A stretch of 64,000 nt of DNA from Scedosporium boydii (lineage: Eukaryota; Ascomycota; Sordariomycetes; Microascales; Microascaceae): NCBI GenBank assembly GCA_002221725.1, contig NJFT01000150.1:1-64000 (forward strand), in the 5' to 3' direction. The translations under genes and the position numbers were made by a program. Shown here in pieces: positions 1-11,625 of the stretch (position 1 is its first letter; each line of letters begins with the position of its first letter). The notes beneath the pieces are model-generated. The model did no database searches, had not been told where the DNA came from, and was given only the letters and a program-made list of their open reading frames with translations.

Positions 1-531
1 CTTCTTGTATCTTAGTGGCTTGAAAGTGGGTTGAAAAAGGTGTTCTTGCTGTGGTGGGTAGATTGGTTGGTGTGGATTTTGGGTGTCCGGAAAGGGGGGG
101 TGTCCGGAAAGGGGGTCCTCTAACTTACTCACTGCAGTTCAACACGACTCTCTTGCCGGGACGCTGGGTTATTCTATTAGGCGATTCCGCTTCTCTTCCT
201 CAGTCTCTTAGCACGACATCGTCTAGGTTATCAGACTACTGGGCCTCCTCGCCTCTTTCCTTTCATTCACTGACAAAACGAAAAAAGACAGGAACACAAC
301 TTGTTTGACGGGGCAACGGACGATGCAACATGTGATTAGGTTTTCTTAATGGATAGCATCGACCACTCTCCTTCCAACGTGACTGGAGACAATCCACTCC
401 TGAGCTGAAATAAACAACAAAAAGCTAATCCAATGTTCAAGCGCCAGGTAGAATGGAAACATCATTCTCTCGCTGGAGGGTGCTGTCAAAGAGGTTTCCA
501 GCAATATCTCGCGAAGCGAACTCTATAAATC
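1..531. other. intergenic, no gene recognised
   Basis: No convincing coding sequence was seen on either strand. The only visible structure is a directly repeated TGTCCGGAAAGGGGG motif, two copies back to back at about 84-115. Short open frames here lack splice or family support. Confidence 0.4.
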
Positions 532-1002
532 TTAATTCTCCTTTCCATCGTCGGTCCTACCCACGTCCCTGGGCACCGAGTCTACCCATGGACGCGGACG
601 TGGGCGCGCCTTTTGCTTCGCATCTTGTTCGAGCTCATTGAGAGCCCTCTCGAGATCCTCTCCGCAGTCATTGCACAACCGCTTGCAACCTACAATACAA
701 TGAGCAAGAGTTGCGGTAGATCCCTGAAGAGTTCCTCGATTCTCTCTTTTCGATACTACACAAATACAGAAATTAGCTACGCTGCGCCATGACAGCAGTT
801 GGTTGTGGAGAGGGACTTACTATCGAAACATTCGATAATACACGGCCTACACCCATCGGGACACTCGGTCGTTGCCTAAAGAAGACAACACTTTGTTAGC
901 AATGTGTTCTTCCTATTGGACATTTGCCATTCTCTGGGGGTCAATAGTTCGTACCTGGTTTGCTACCACGCCGGCAGTGGCAGTGTTAGTGGGGAGAGCC
1001 AT
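532..1002 (-). CDS. small cysteine-rich protein, 86 aa, three exons
   Basis: Function unknown. Three exons, 1002-955, 875-821 and 689-532, join in phase to an 86-residue protein. Donors are GTACGA and GTAAGT, acceptors are TTTAG and TGTAG, and a TGCTAAC branch lies in intron 1. The N-terminal 16 residues are small and uncharged, with no signal peptide. Exon 2 and the start of exon 3 hold all seven cysteines (CPDGCRPCIIEC then SCKRLCNDCGE), spaced three to five residues apart. An acidic helical stretch and a basic Arg-Pro run (KARPRPRPW) follow. The Cys spacing resembles a metal-binding or disulfide-rich mini-domain, but I cannot name a family. Support comes from agreement of splice signals, phase and the Cys pattern across two introns. 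Confidence 0.6.
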
Positions 1003-1999
1003 GGCGAGAGGGCCAAAGAAGGCTAGGGTAATAGAAAGGATTGAAAACTTCATGGTCAATGGAGTCAGGGTTCAGGGGTCTTCTAGTGAGAAGGTTCGAA
1101 ATTGAAAACGTATATGACGTTACGTATCCGTCTCTGAGGTATGTGTTCGAAGAATGGAAGAACTTGAAGAGGCGAAGAGATTGAGCCAGGACCCGTAGGC
1201 CCTCTCTATATATGTATGCAGTCGAGAGTTGCATGTGAGAATAAGCGGTAACATCACCGTCCTGACTTGAATTGTGGTTCATAGTTGGTGGACCTATCCC
1301 TCTAGCGCTCAAATCTTCCTCCCAAGTAAGAGAAGACACGTTCCATACTGTATCCACCCAGCGTCGCCTCACGGAACACGACGGTACTGGTAATTAGCTT
1401 TCGTGCCCAGCCAATCTTCTTAGGCGGGGCTTGGACTCAGTTCAAACGAAGCTACGCACTTCTCGCCGCGTCGAAAACCCAATTTCCGCTACAATATCAC
1501 GCTTCAGTAGTGATTACTCCTTCATAGCAACTCTTTCCCCGATGTCTTCTACTCATTCGCCAATATATAAGTGCTGCTTCTCCCCAGACAAGCCCATTCA
1601 GGCGAGGGGCATAGACTCTGCGGTGAAGGAGAATTTTGCAACTGGATTAGCTTCCTTTTGCAGGGGTTAAAGGATCAACAGGTCAACTAAGCGGCTAGCA
1701 AATAATGTGGCACTAGCAAATAATTCTAGAAACTAGCCGCCTTACTCTTGATACTAACCAGGAACAGTTACATGAGATCTTCACGCATCGCCAGTGGTCG
1801 CATGTGAAATATCACATGGCTTATAAATCCCTGACCATGAAACAAGCTGAAGCTATAATAGTAGTTAACTATTACCAATACCGATATCTAAGCTAAGTTG
1901 CGAGGTTGTCCCTCCCTATAGAACAGGAGTTTTCCTCGGGCATTTCCTATTCAATTACTGCTCCTTCGAAAACTGGAAGCATCTCGGAGGAACTCTCAC
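1003..1999. other. intergenic, nothing recognised
   Basis: About 1 kb between the small Cys-rich gene (upstream side) and the 3' end of the GH45 gene. No ORF with family signal, RNA gene or notable repeat was seen. Confidence 0.4.
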
Positions 2000-2960
2000 T
2001 TATGGGTTCACCGCACATCCAGAAATGTCCGTGAGGCGAGATGGGCAGGCGACTTGGTTATAAACGGCCTCCCACCCATTTATAAAGCCACCTGCCCAAT
2101 TGAATCTCCAGTAACAGCCGCCTTGTAGATTCGAGGGGATCCGGTCGCAGTTATTGCCCTCGGTGATACCGCCGTAGTCATCGCCCCTGTATTATAAAAG
2201 GGTTAACGCGGCAAAAGTAGTTGCGCCCCAGACGAAAGACTTACCAGTCGTATCCGGAACCGTATTGTGCGCTGCAGGCACTCCCCACGGGACCAAGACC
2301 TCCACCAGGAGTCATAATGATCAAGTCTCCTGCGACAACGTCTCCGCCAGCTCCACCAGGAGCAACCACTTGCACAACCATCCGCTTGTTTTTCTCACCA
2401 GCTGTGCCGGACACCCATTGCACCTCGAAGCACTTGCAGCAGTTGGGATTCTGAGCGTTAAAGTCGGTCCCGATATGATACGCGAAGCCGTAAGAGAGGT
2501 CGTCTGAGATTGGGATGGGTGAATAGTCGGCACAAAGGAATCCGGTATCGGAGTTGCCGCCTTCACATGTGCTTCTCGCTGTTCGGCCAGCTTCGCGATC
2601 GAGCGGATTGTCGTTCTTATCGCAAACATTGACAGGCCCTCTGAAGAGTTTCATCTCAAATCAGCTCCGGCCGCCCTTCATACAACGTGGGGAAGCCGGT
2701 GAGGACATACCGAGTGTTCCATACATTGGTATTGAAGACGGATGCGCAAGCGGGTTTGCAGCTATAGCATGGGGCAAAAAGCTTAGTTAGGGTGCGATCT
2801 GTGAACCCAGCAGATAGAAGCGAGATATCATAGGACGTAACACAAGACGAGATGAATCGGTTACTTACCAGTTCCATCCTGTGTAGGTCTTGGCCAAGAC
2901 TGACTGGGACACTACACATCTAGCCAACAAGACTACAAGAAGATGCTTGAACCCCATCAT
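2000..2960 (-). CDS. secreted GH45 endoglucanase-like protein, 241 aa
   Basis: Glycoside hydrolase family 45 (endo-beta-1,4-glucanase) fold. Four exons: 2960-2869, 2761-2711, 2640-2245 and 2186-2000. They join in phase to 241 residues ending at TAA. The start is the first of two ATGs, followed by a hydrophobic signal peptide ending near SVLA. GH45 hallmarks are present: the CCKPAC box near residue 31, VCDKNDNPL, a GFAYHIG block, CCKCFEVQW, MVVQVVAPGG, TPGGGLG, a CDRIPSNL block and GCYWRFNW. No cellulose-binding module or linker follows, so it is a single-domain enzyme. The residue before the CC pair is Asn, where well-studied members have the catalytic Asp (WDCC versus WNCC here). Activity may therefore be altered or rely on another mechanism. 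TATA-like AT-rich words lie 140-170 bp upstream. Confidence 0.88.
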
Positions 2961-5216
2961 TCTCCTAAGACCTCAAAGGTTTGTTGAATAGCAATCAAGG
3001 GGCAAGAATAATCTGATACGTACGATCAAAGAAGCGAAGAGTAGGAAAGAATAACAGAAAGGAGCCGAGGCGTTTCCTAACCACAGAGGGGAAAGAAGCT
3101 TCCTCCATATATAGGCTACATATAAACATCAAGCTAAGCTTCATGGTTCGTGCTCGCTTCGGGGTTGGTCTAATTGCAAGCAGGAACCACAACAGACCCG
3201 GAAAAAGCTACATCCCTATCCCCTCTTTCGGGTTGGAGTAGCGGGTTGCATGATGAACAGGCCCATGCTGAAGAGGCGATGGGAAAGGGATCAGCTCGCG
3301 GGAAAATCAACGTTCCCGGGGAGGTACAACCAGAATAGGCCAGTATCGTATCATTACAGTGACCACGGTCGACCGGGACATTACCGTTCTGCCTTAGTGT
3401 TGATGCACAGATAGTAATAATGTGTCCAAGTAGAAGGATGGATATAGTTGAGGTACACGGACGGATCCACAAGGGCAACGGGACAGCACAAATACCGAAG
3501 AACCAAAAGCATATCATTGAGGTTATCTTATTCCACATGCGGATTTCGGTTGAAACAGAATGCAGGAAGCTAAAGTGTTCAACCCGAAAGGTCTTCAGCC
3601 TTCATCTTGCATACCGACCTGGTTTAGAGCCAGGAATCTAGCAAGGAGTTCCCTTGTCCCGATTCTAAATTTGGTATATTTTCAATATGAAGTATATGAA
3701 GGCGTAGTTCCCCTGGATGATTATGGGCTTGCGAATGGTGCCCTGGTAAATGACAGGTAGTCGTTTTGTACATTGTGATAGGCGGGAAGATCAGGTATTG
3801 TATGCAGCAGCATTACGAGGAAGGGTAAATTGGTAAGTACATTACGCGGCTCGACATCCCAAGATGGGAGACATACGCCCAACCGATGTAGACTTCTTGG
3901 TTCGCCTGTTGGGAAGACAACGGCCGGGGAAGTCTGACAGTGGCAGAAACGGTTGTAATAGCGAAGTGAAGGTCAAGAAATGCATGTAATAGTCGAGATA
4001 AGGTGGCCTCACTTGTTTTCCTTTCCTCCGTAGAACGTGCAAAACATCTCATTCTGGATCGGGAAATGGGCGCTGGTGATTGGCTGTGGAGCAAAACAAA
4101 GCCTCAATGATCGACCTAGTCCCGCGCACCGGATAATGTAGAGCAGCCGTGACAAGCAGGTAAGTATCGCAGCACGAATATTACCGGCCACACCCGCCAC
4201 GGATGTGTGGCAGCCAAGGCCAAACGAGCACACCTCGTCTCAGAAAAGGAGCCACGAGAATGGGAAGAGTGATGTTGATAGCAAGTAGTGGTACCGACGA
4301 TGCTGGTTCTCAGCTACCGACTTCCAGTGCCGATCCTGCCCTCTAACTCGGTCGCTTGCGCCTGTGAGACGGGATTCTAACATGAGGGAGAAGTGCCAGA
4401 AGGCCGAGGTGGAGGCAGAGCGGGAGGTGGGCTTTCAAACAAGCCATAGGCACATTTCAGCATACCAAAGTACTGCTGAGACGGCTGGAACTAGTTTAAA
4501 GTAGTACTGGACGAGGATTTTGGGGTAGTCCATGTTTTTTAAGGAAAGGTCCAATACTTCAAGCTGACTCGTAGAAGTAGTCAACTTCTGCCTGATATCG
4601 ACGCCTGTTGATCGATGATGGTTTAGGCGAGGGGAATATCATCTGAGGTGATGGTGTTTGTAATGTAACTAGGTTTCCAACTGATCCGGGAATAGCATCA
4701 CATCTAGATAACGGTAAAATAAACAATCCAATATATAAATCGATACCACAGTGTACATGGCAGGCCGCCCCATATCCCATTTTTTGGTCTGGAAGGGAAA
4801 CGCCTAAATAAGATAAGACGTGGAGTTCAGTTGGGCCATCACAAAACTGATTTATCCGATGGTGCGGGGGCGCGATGTGGAATATCTCAAAGCTGGCGAC
4901 CCAATTGACTCAAATAGCTACCAAGGGTACAGAGCATTTGATAATTTTGATAAAATCCTCATGAAGGAGTGATCGAGGAGGATTGACAATCCATCAACGA
5001 GCGACTTACGAAGTAATGAGTGGTGCGTCGCGTCCCGCCCCAATGGATTGGGAAATGGGCCAAAGGGAATGGAAGCTAAAACGGGAGACGAGGGGTGGAC
5101 ATCTTTCAACCGGCTGATTACGATAAAAAATCTGAAGCAATACACCCGCTCGAAACTCCTTCCATGTGTTTATGATATTGCCATCCAAACCGCGACGCAG
5201 GTCCCACCCTCCATTC
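2961..5216. other. 2.3-kb intergenic stretch, no gene recognised
   Basis: It holds the GH45 promoter (a TATATA-like word near 3110). Several short open frames on both strands have no family signal, splice logic or coding composition. No repeat or RNA gene was seen. Confidence 0.35.
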
Positions 5217-6057
5217 TCACACCATCAACGCGACCAACGCAGCAACACAGACACTAACCATGCCCACCCTGACCGATGCACCGGCGCCCTCACCATCCTT
5301 TTTATCCTGATTACTCTTGGAGTCGTCCCCATCCTTGGCGGGGGAGTCAGCGTCAGCAACGACACCACCGAAGACATCGCGGGGAGCGACCGCTTGGCTA
5401 AGCTTGCTAGCCTTGTCACGGTACGTGCTCAAGTCATTCTCGCTCGCAAGATTGACGGCACCGATCATGCCTTCGGAACACTCGCGGCCCTGCGGAAGTA
5501 ATTCTCGCGTAAGTAAACGGATGCGACGTCGGCTCATGCTGCGCATGGCAAGCCAGCCCTGCGAAAGCCGGTGTGTCTGTGTGGGTGGAGATTTTGGGAG
5601 GAGATGGTGGGATCGGAAAAGAATGGAACATAGAAAAGATTAACTTACCTGCGTTGAGTAAAATACAATCGGTTCGGTATCGTTCACGGTAACTCGAAAA
5701 ACCTTGTCCTGCGGGATCGTGAGTCTTCTGGATTTTTCCGCGGGAAAATTGTAACCGGCTCAGGCGAGATTAGGAGTCGGGACGGGTACTAACACTTTCG
5801 CCGGAATCCACCGCGAAGTAACCGGAAAAGAAGCCGCCCTCATTCGCAGGGACACAGGGGCCGTTGATGCTATCGAACTCGCCCATGGCGACGCTGTGGT
5901 TCTTGGGACCGAAGTGGAACTCGAGAATATCACCGGACTTGGCCGTCACGGACTCTGGATCGAATTTTTTATTCTCCCCGGCGGTAATTTTGATCGTCTC
6001 GGCGAGGGTGGGGACACCGGCCGTGAGCGCGAGGATGGTGGGTATTAGGTAGCGCAT
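5217..6057 (-). CDS. secreted, probably GPI-anchored cupredoxin-like protein, 198 aa
   Basis: Fungal extracellular cupredoxin-fold protein. Exons 6057-5794, 5708-5649 and 5489-5217 join in phase (donors GTTAGT and GTAAGT, acceptors CCGCAG). The start at 6057 is an internal ATG of a longer open frame, chosen because it begins a signal peptide (MRYLIPTILALTAG). The beta-sandwich motifs FDPESVTAKSGDILEFHFGP, NHSVAMG and NDTEPIVFYS are typical. A low-complexity Asp/Lys linker and a hydrophobic C-terminus (VCVAALVALMV) suggest GPI attachment. The His of NHSV is kept. The usual Cys and second His copper ligands (FYC...HC) read FYS...EC, so type-1 copper binding is doubtful. An earlier acceptor in intron 2 would add 23 in-frame residues and is less family-like. 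Confidence 0.8.
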
Positions 6058-7328
6058 TTTGGTCGAGTCGGTACGATTTCTTGCCAAAGCAAACAAGAGA
6101 GAAAAAACAAAGAGGAACGGGAAACAATTAAATGAAAATAAAGATATGAGAGAAAACCTTCAAATGAACCCGAGCTGACCACCCGCCAGGGTCCAACTTG
6201 CTGATCCCTTCGGACCCTAAGAATACCTCGTATTTTAACAGAAAGCGCTGTCCAGCGGGCTTGGCATCGTCACATCGAAGCATTTGTGTGGAGCCACGCC
6301 TTATGAGCCACAGCACTGAATACATGGGGCGCATGTTATTTGTTGAACAGTTGGGCTTGAGAGCCGTTTGCTGGCACTCATTTCCACGGAACAGGTTGGA
6401 ACCCGACGACAAGACTTCTTGATGCGGATTGACAGGCCGGGAGACCCACTAATGCAGTGCACATCGCGTCCGTCATTCTAACGGATATCTCCACCCCGAG
6501 TCTCCGGGATTCATTCCTCGTCTCCATTCTGGACGGTCACCCAAATGCCATGCTTCCTTGTAGGGCGCACGCGATCGGCTTCCGCTCCATACCCAGAGCC
6601 GACCATCTGTTTGAAAATGCAGTGACACTATTCGCATGAATCAAATTGTGAGGATTGGTCAGACCACTGTTCACAATGGATTTGAGGAGAGTCAACACGA
6701 AACTGCTGAAGAACTATCCGATCCCCCACCAATGCGAGATCTTAGACGCCTTCCAACATTGTCGACGAAGTTCTTCCAGAAACTAATTGAGAAACACAAC
6801 CCATAGGACAATACCAATCCCGGGATATTTCTAACACCGAATGAAGCGACCTATGCAGCAATATCATTCTTGTCTCCATCACGACGTTATTCAAAAACTA
6901 TTACTTCGCCTAACCTCGAAGGCTTAGGATATTACGTCTGAAGATTGGGGATCCGAACCACCGAAGAGAAGGCTGAAGCTCTCTGAAATCCAGTGCCACC
7001 GAGAATTCCTAAAGACCTTGAAATGAACGACTATTACTGCCCATTTGCCAAAATTGAGGTTTGCCTACATTGCCAGGCTGACAACTACCAACCACCCTTA
7101 CACGACACCAATGACGACCAATCCCCAGAAAGAAAAGGATTCGCAACGACAAGTCCTATGTCCGAGGGCTCGTTGGGTCAGCGTGGGACAGTTTTAGCTA
7201 GCATGTGCTATTCGGTTTTCCACATGTCAAGTTCATTTTGATTTGTAAATTTGAGGTTCATGATAGTGTCACTAATAAACATCACAGCGCCATTAATAAA
7301 TTCAAACAGCACTTCTTGATGGGTCGAT
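6058..7328. other. intergenic, nothing recognised
   Basis: 1.3 kb between divergently oriented genes (cupredoxin-like on minus, F-box on plus). Both promoters must lie here. No additional gene, repeat or RNA was identified. Confidence 0.4.
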
Positions 7329-8963
7329 ATGAACCCTCTCGCTCTCGCTTTGTCTCTGTTTCTTCTTTATACCACTGACCAGCTTGTCCTAGGTTTACCG
7401 ACTGCCGTCTCATATCTAATCGGACATTTCCATGCCGCCAGCATGTCGGAATCGTCTTCCACCACAGCCAGGCAAAACCAGGCCATTTCACCTGGTCATG
7501 GTCATACACACATGGCCAAAGCGTCTCGATCATGGAACCGTTTGACGCGCACGATCAGGGAATTGGGCCACAAATTCCTTCGGAGAACAGAAATCTCACC
7601 GAATAGAAACAAGTCAGCGTCATATACCACTGGAGAGCAGCCATCACAGGCCCCTAGCGCTCTTGTTCGTACTTCAACTCCGGGAGAAGAGCACTTAGTT
7701 CCAAAAGTCGACATCTCAATCCAGGATCTCCCCGAGGAACTTTTAATGGAGATTCTCGGCTTTTTGGACCACTCCTCTCTTTATCTCCTTCGTCAAACCT
7801 GCCGGCTATTTTTGCGTCTATCTTGCGACAGGCAATTCCAGGGGTATCATGATCCGTGGATGAATCCGATGGCACGACTCCCTCATCCGTCTTGGACTAA
7901 GAACTTCATGCCACCCCTGCTTCCCCGCGCCGAATCCCGGCAATTAGGCCGGCTCCTCCGAAAAGACAAATATTGCGACCCATGTAACAAGACATATGAA
8001 GACGGATACTCCTCCAGTGTGAAGGAGTGGCTCGGATCCCAACTGTTCTGTTCTGGCTGCGGGGTTTCTCATCCACGCTTCCTCTTCGCAACTAATCAAC
8101 GGACTGAGGCACCATCGAAAAGAATTTGCATTGGAAGACAAGGCTATATTCGAGCCTGCCCACATAAGAACATCTATTGGTCTGACATCATAAAGTGGCA
8201 AGGCCAATTGTCGTCACGCTCGCCACATTTTGGATTCAAAACACATAAAATCGAGTGCAAAGAGTGCACCAACAAACGGAAAGTGGTGCTTGACGAAGGG
8301 GTTCTGGCCATAGCCTCTATTACCCTGATAGAAGCCGAAGGCCGTCTATCTCTTACTATTGACCAAGAAATACCAGTTTTTCGCCTGGACCGACATCGAA
8401 AACTGACCTACCCGGAGCTGCAACGACTCTGTCATAACTCGCCGAATAAGGAAGTATTTGCGTCTTTATCCTGTCCGCAAATGGGCCCTCTGGACGGAAG
8501 CCAGGCTATGTGCGCATTTGCGGCTAACCAGTGCGCTTGTATTTGGTCTTCGTGGGCAGAAATAGGGGGCCATGGGCCACCCGACTGTTTTGGATGCTGC
8601 CTCTGCCGGACTATAGCAAATCCACATGCGGACGGAAAGAACCTAATAAGCGGATACTCCTCTCACGAGTCTCACTGCAGAAGTTCCTGCAGCGCGTCCT
8701 ATGCGTGGAGGCAGGACAGGAAGACGGGGATAGTCACTGTTTCAACTGGGAAATATATCTACCCGCTTGACACGCCCTACTCACCTCAGTGGATAGCGCA
8801 TCTTGACCCTGACTCTTACTCCATTACCAGTGACGTCGAGGGGAAACACATAACATGGTGTCCAGATAAAAACTGCGACACAAGATCTCGATACCGCGGA
8901 GTGGCAGGCACCATGCTGTGCTGCGACAATTTTCTTTACCAGATTAATTTAGACTTAAACTAA
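7329..8963 (+). CDS. F-box domain protein, single exon, up to 544 aa
   Basis: Likely substrate-recognition subunit of an SCF ubiquitin ligase. The F-box lies at about residues 128-168 (IQDLPEELLMEILGFLDHSS, then LRQTCRLF). It is followed by a Cys-rich middle (CDPCNKTYEDGY, FCSGCG) and further Cys/His-rich segments, as in large lineage-specific ascomycete F-box families. No leucine-rich or WD repeats are visible. The first ATG (7329) gives a hydrophobic N-terminus unusual for this class. The ATG at 7443 (MSESSS...) is a plausible alternative, giving 506 aa. The frame is uninterrupted over 1.6 kb. Targets are unknown. Confidence 0.8.
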   Translation: MNPLALALSLFLLYTTDQLVLGLPTAVSYLIGHFHAASMSESSSTTARQNQAISPGHGHTHMAKASRSWNRLTRTIRELGHKFLRRTEISPNRNKSASYTTGEQPSQAPSALVRTSTPGEEHLVPKVDISIQDLPEELLMEILGFLDHSSLYLLRQTCRLFLRLSCDRQFQGYHDPWMNPMARLPHPSWTKNFMPPLLPRAESRQLGRLLRKDKYCDPCNKTYEDGYSSSVKEWLGSQLFCSGCGVSHPRFLFATNQRTEAPSKRICIGRQGYIRACPHKNIYWSDIIKWQGQLSSRSPHFGFKTHKIECKECTNKRKVVLDEGVLAIASITLIEAEGRLSLTIDQEIPVFRLDRHRKLTYPELQRLCHNSPNKEVFASLSCPQMGPLDGSQAMCAFAANQCACIWSSWAEIGGHGPPDCFGCCLCRTIANPHADGKNLISGYSSHESHCRSSCSASYAWRQDRKTGIVTVSTGKYIYPLDTPYSPQWIAHLDPDSYSITSDVEGKHITWCPDKNCDTRSRYRGVAGTMLCCDNFLYQINLDLN

Positions 8964-11340
8964 ATTTTATACTATCGAGACGTGGTTTATACACTTGAGA
9001 GGGTTATACCATTGTTAGTTCAGTTCAGAGATATGCATAACTCAACCTGACGTTATCCAAGTCATCGAGGACTTTACTAATGGTCTAATGACTGGGGTTG
9101 TTCTCGAATCGGGCTAGAAGCTAATGCGTTGGCTTGCCAGCGAGAGCCGCACAATAAGAGCCGCCGGTTTGGCACTGGCATCCCTTAAAAGTCGAAGATC
9201 AGGGGAAATCTCGCGGTAGGGACGGTCAGGGAGTAGAAGGGATACATGCCATTGAACTCGACTGCTAGCAGTCACTGGTCTTGTCAGTTTTACAGTTTTC
9301 GTTTCGAGAAGTTCTGATTATTATTCCTTGATATGATGACTATTTACCTGGGCCAATTTTGGCGCTGTTCTCTTTCTCGACGCTCCGCGATATAGACTCC
9401 CACTGATCGATCGGCTTTCTCTCTTATTGCGAAGTCTCTGTAACCGATTTACGACCATTGAATCACGTCGACGATTACATTCTCTACGCCGTTTATTTCC
9501 TCATTAAAGAGTGGGCAGTTATATTTATACAGCGAGGCTTGGGTCATCTTACCCTGCTCCATCACACTCGAGGACATCTTTTCCGGACATGTTTTACAGT
9601 TTCCCACTTCAGTATGGAGCTAACCATATATCTGACCTTGAGGAACGTGTTACAATCCTCGGTAATTTTCATTGTTATCAACTCAATAATAAATTTATCC
9701 CTACAGTGATGGCAGATGGGGCAGGAGATTGTAGGGTGGTGTAGACAAGGATGGTGTTAAAACATTTTCTAGGGACTCGGCATTAGAGAACTCCGGGGTG
9801 GATATGTCAAATTTCTGGTTCTACAAGTGAACTGTACCTTGGATTTCCATCCCTTTTGCCAATCGATCTTGGAACACCAAAAGTCGTGCTGCCATTATTG
9901 AGCCGACGAGTTTACTGACGGCCGATGAAGAGGAAGGCGCAGACTGCGCGTTCAGGAAGACGTTGTTACGAGTCACGTGAGGTCTGCACGTGCCCCTTAA
10001 TAAGCAGGCATGGGATCTGTCTCTGAACGAACTGACTTGAAGAAGGAAGCCAATATCGACCACCACCATCGTGAACCCGTCGATGTGAGCTGTCGGCCGA
10101 AGTCGTTCGCTTCCAATGCCGAGAGCATAGCAACACTGAAAAGTATAATATTTGGTGCTCTTGGAATGTGTACCTCAAGGCGCTAATGAAGCTAACAAGA
10201 TTTGAACTATGCTGCTGTGCCGTTTTGAGATGGGAACCCCAAAAGATTCTGTCAGATTGATCAATTGAATTATTAGCCTCAGTGTTCTTCGAGCGTGCCA
10301 CCATCGGAGTTAGTCCACTGTCGTAGATGAGGCTTCCAGTGCTGGCTTCTCGAGGATGGCACCAAGATGATTGTACCAAGGTACAAAGGTGCTGAGGTAG
10401 TTTACTTCGTGCCTGGTTCCCACGAGGGATGCCCCAAACGCTCGGACCCATGAAAGTCTGGGCGCAATTTTGCAGCATTTTCTTCTTAACCATGTTGGGA
10501 CCCCTGGGGGATCATGCTCATCATATTACTTAGGAGGATTAATTGCATGGCTGGGGTAGGATTAAGCTAAATTAACGGAGTGGGAGCCCTGAACGTTTTC
10601 CCCAAAACTGGCATTCATTAGTTCTTCAGTGCTTCACTGGCTCGAATGATCAGCACACGGCAAATTGTCTAATAAACTCGGAAGAAATGTTTGAAGAAAT
10701 TCTTGTTAAAGCTATGGACTTTTTATGTACAGAAAAGGGAAAGAGGTTTTGGCCTGAAGGACATGTGTGCCGCTGTATTGGTAGGTTAGACCCCCTGAGT
10801 CTTTTGGACCTCCAGCGATATTACAGATATTGTATACACGGAATAGATACCCGTCATTGTTTAAAGAAAGACCGCCCACCAGCTCAGCTCCGCGACTCGA
10901 GGGGTCTGATGCGCCTCAGGCGTCGCCAGTGGCTGGGTCATCGTCCCAAGGGAGATTGTATAAATGAAAGAAGAAAAAAAAATGAGAGAAGCATCACATG
11001 CTGTCGTGAACAGACAAGGTTCAACATTGTTCGAACCTTATCTCGAAAAAAAAACCAAGCGCACCCTGGATATCATAAACGCGCATGCTCGTCGTCTGGC
11101 GTCATTGAGCCATGATTCTGCCGGGGACAGCGGTCACCCGTAGCTCCGCCCCCAGGAGCCCGCCCAACGATGCGAAAAAAAGGGAGCACGATGACCCCGG
11201 TGGTCTATCAAAACCCGTCCCCTATGTATATATATCATGATCCGTCTATTCGGGTGCTTATTGATGTACTCGCTGGCCTGAGCGAACTTTCTTATCCAAG
11301 AAAAACAGCCCTTGCGTTTCGCATAACTTCGTTCTCGTTT
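8964..11340. other. 2.4-kb gene-poor stretch with a possible ankyrin-like relic
   Basis: No intact gene was seen. On the minus strand at about 10493-9966 a 175-codon open frame, read together with a neighbouring frame, gives scattered ankyrin-like fragments (DSGLTPMVA; RHSSIVQILLAS). This suggests a degraded ankyrin-repeat gene, but the similarity is too weak to annotate as a pseudogene. Confidence 0.25.
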
Positions 11341-11625
11341 TTAAGGACTCGTAGGCTTAAAATTCATCGATAGCCGGCTCATTCGCTTCCTAGGGGAAGG
11401 AATCGCTGGAGGAGGTTCTTGGTGAAGAGCGTTCGTCTGAGGGGTGGAGGCGTAGCTGTCGGTCGATGAGCCGGTGGAGCTGGGGGTTTGGTAGACGTAT
11501 TCGCCGTCGACGTAAATGGCATTGGATCGGAAGGTGGAACGTCGGTGACGGCGACGGGTGTAACGCTGTTCGAGCCTGAAGAGCTCGATCTTGGCTTGGA
11601 TTCTTTCGAGGAGTGAGGGAGCCAT
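11341..11625 (-). CDS. conserved small basic protein, 94 aa
   Basis: I recognise the pattern of a small uncharacterised protein widespread in Pezizomycotina: an N-terminal helix (LLERIQAKIELFRLEQRY), then an Arg-rich stretch (TRRRHRRSTF), then SNAIYVDGEYVYQTP and a Ser/Thr/Pro-rich tail. The start at 11625 is an internal ATG of a 159-codon frame, chosen because family similarity begins there (MAPSLLER). No signal peptide or TM segment is present. The family has no assigned role that I know of. The basic helix plus YVDGEYVY motif might mediate RNA, membrane or protein binding, which is speculation. Confidence 0.68.
   Translation of the reverse strand: MAPSLLERIQAKIELFRLEQRYTRRRHRRSTFRSNAIYVDGEYVYQTPSSTGSSTDSYASTPQTNALHQEPPPAIPSPRKRMSRLSMNFKPTSP

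Noticed and set aside
9966..10493. 175-codon minus ORF with ankyrin-like fragments
   Set aside because: Similarity is scattered over two frames and too weak to call a gene or a firm pseudogene.
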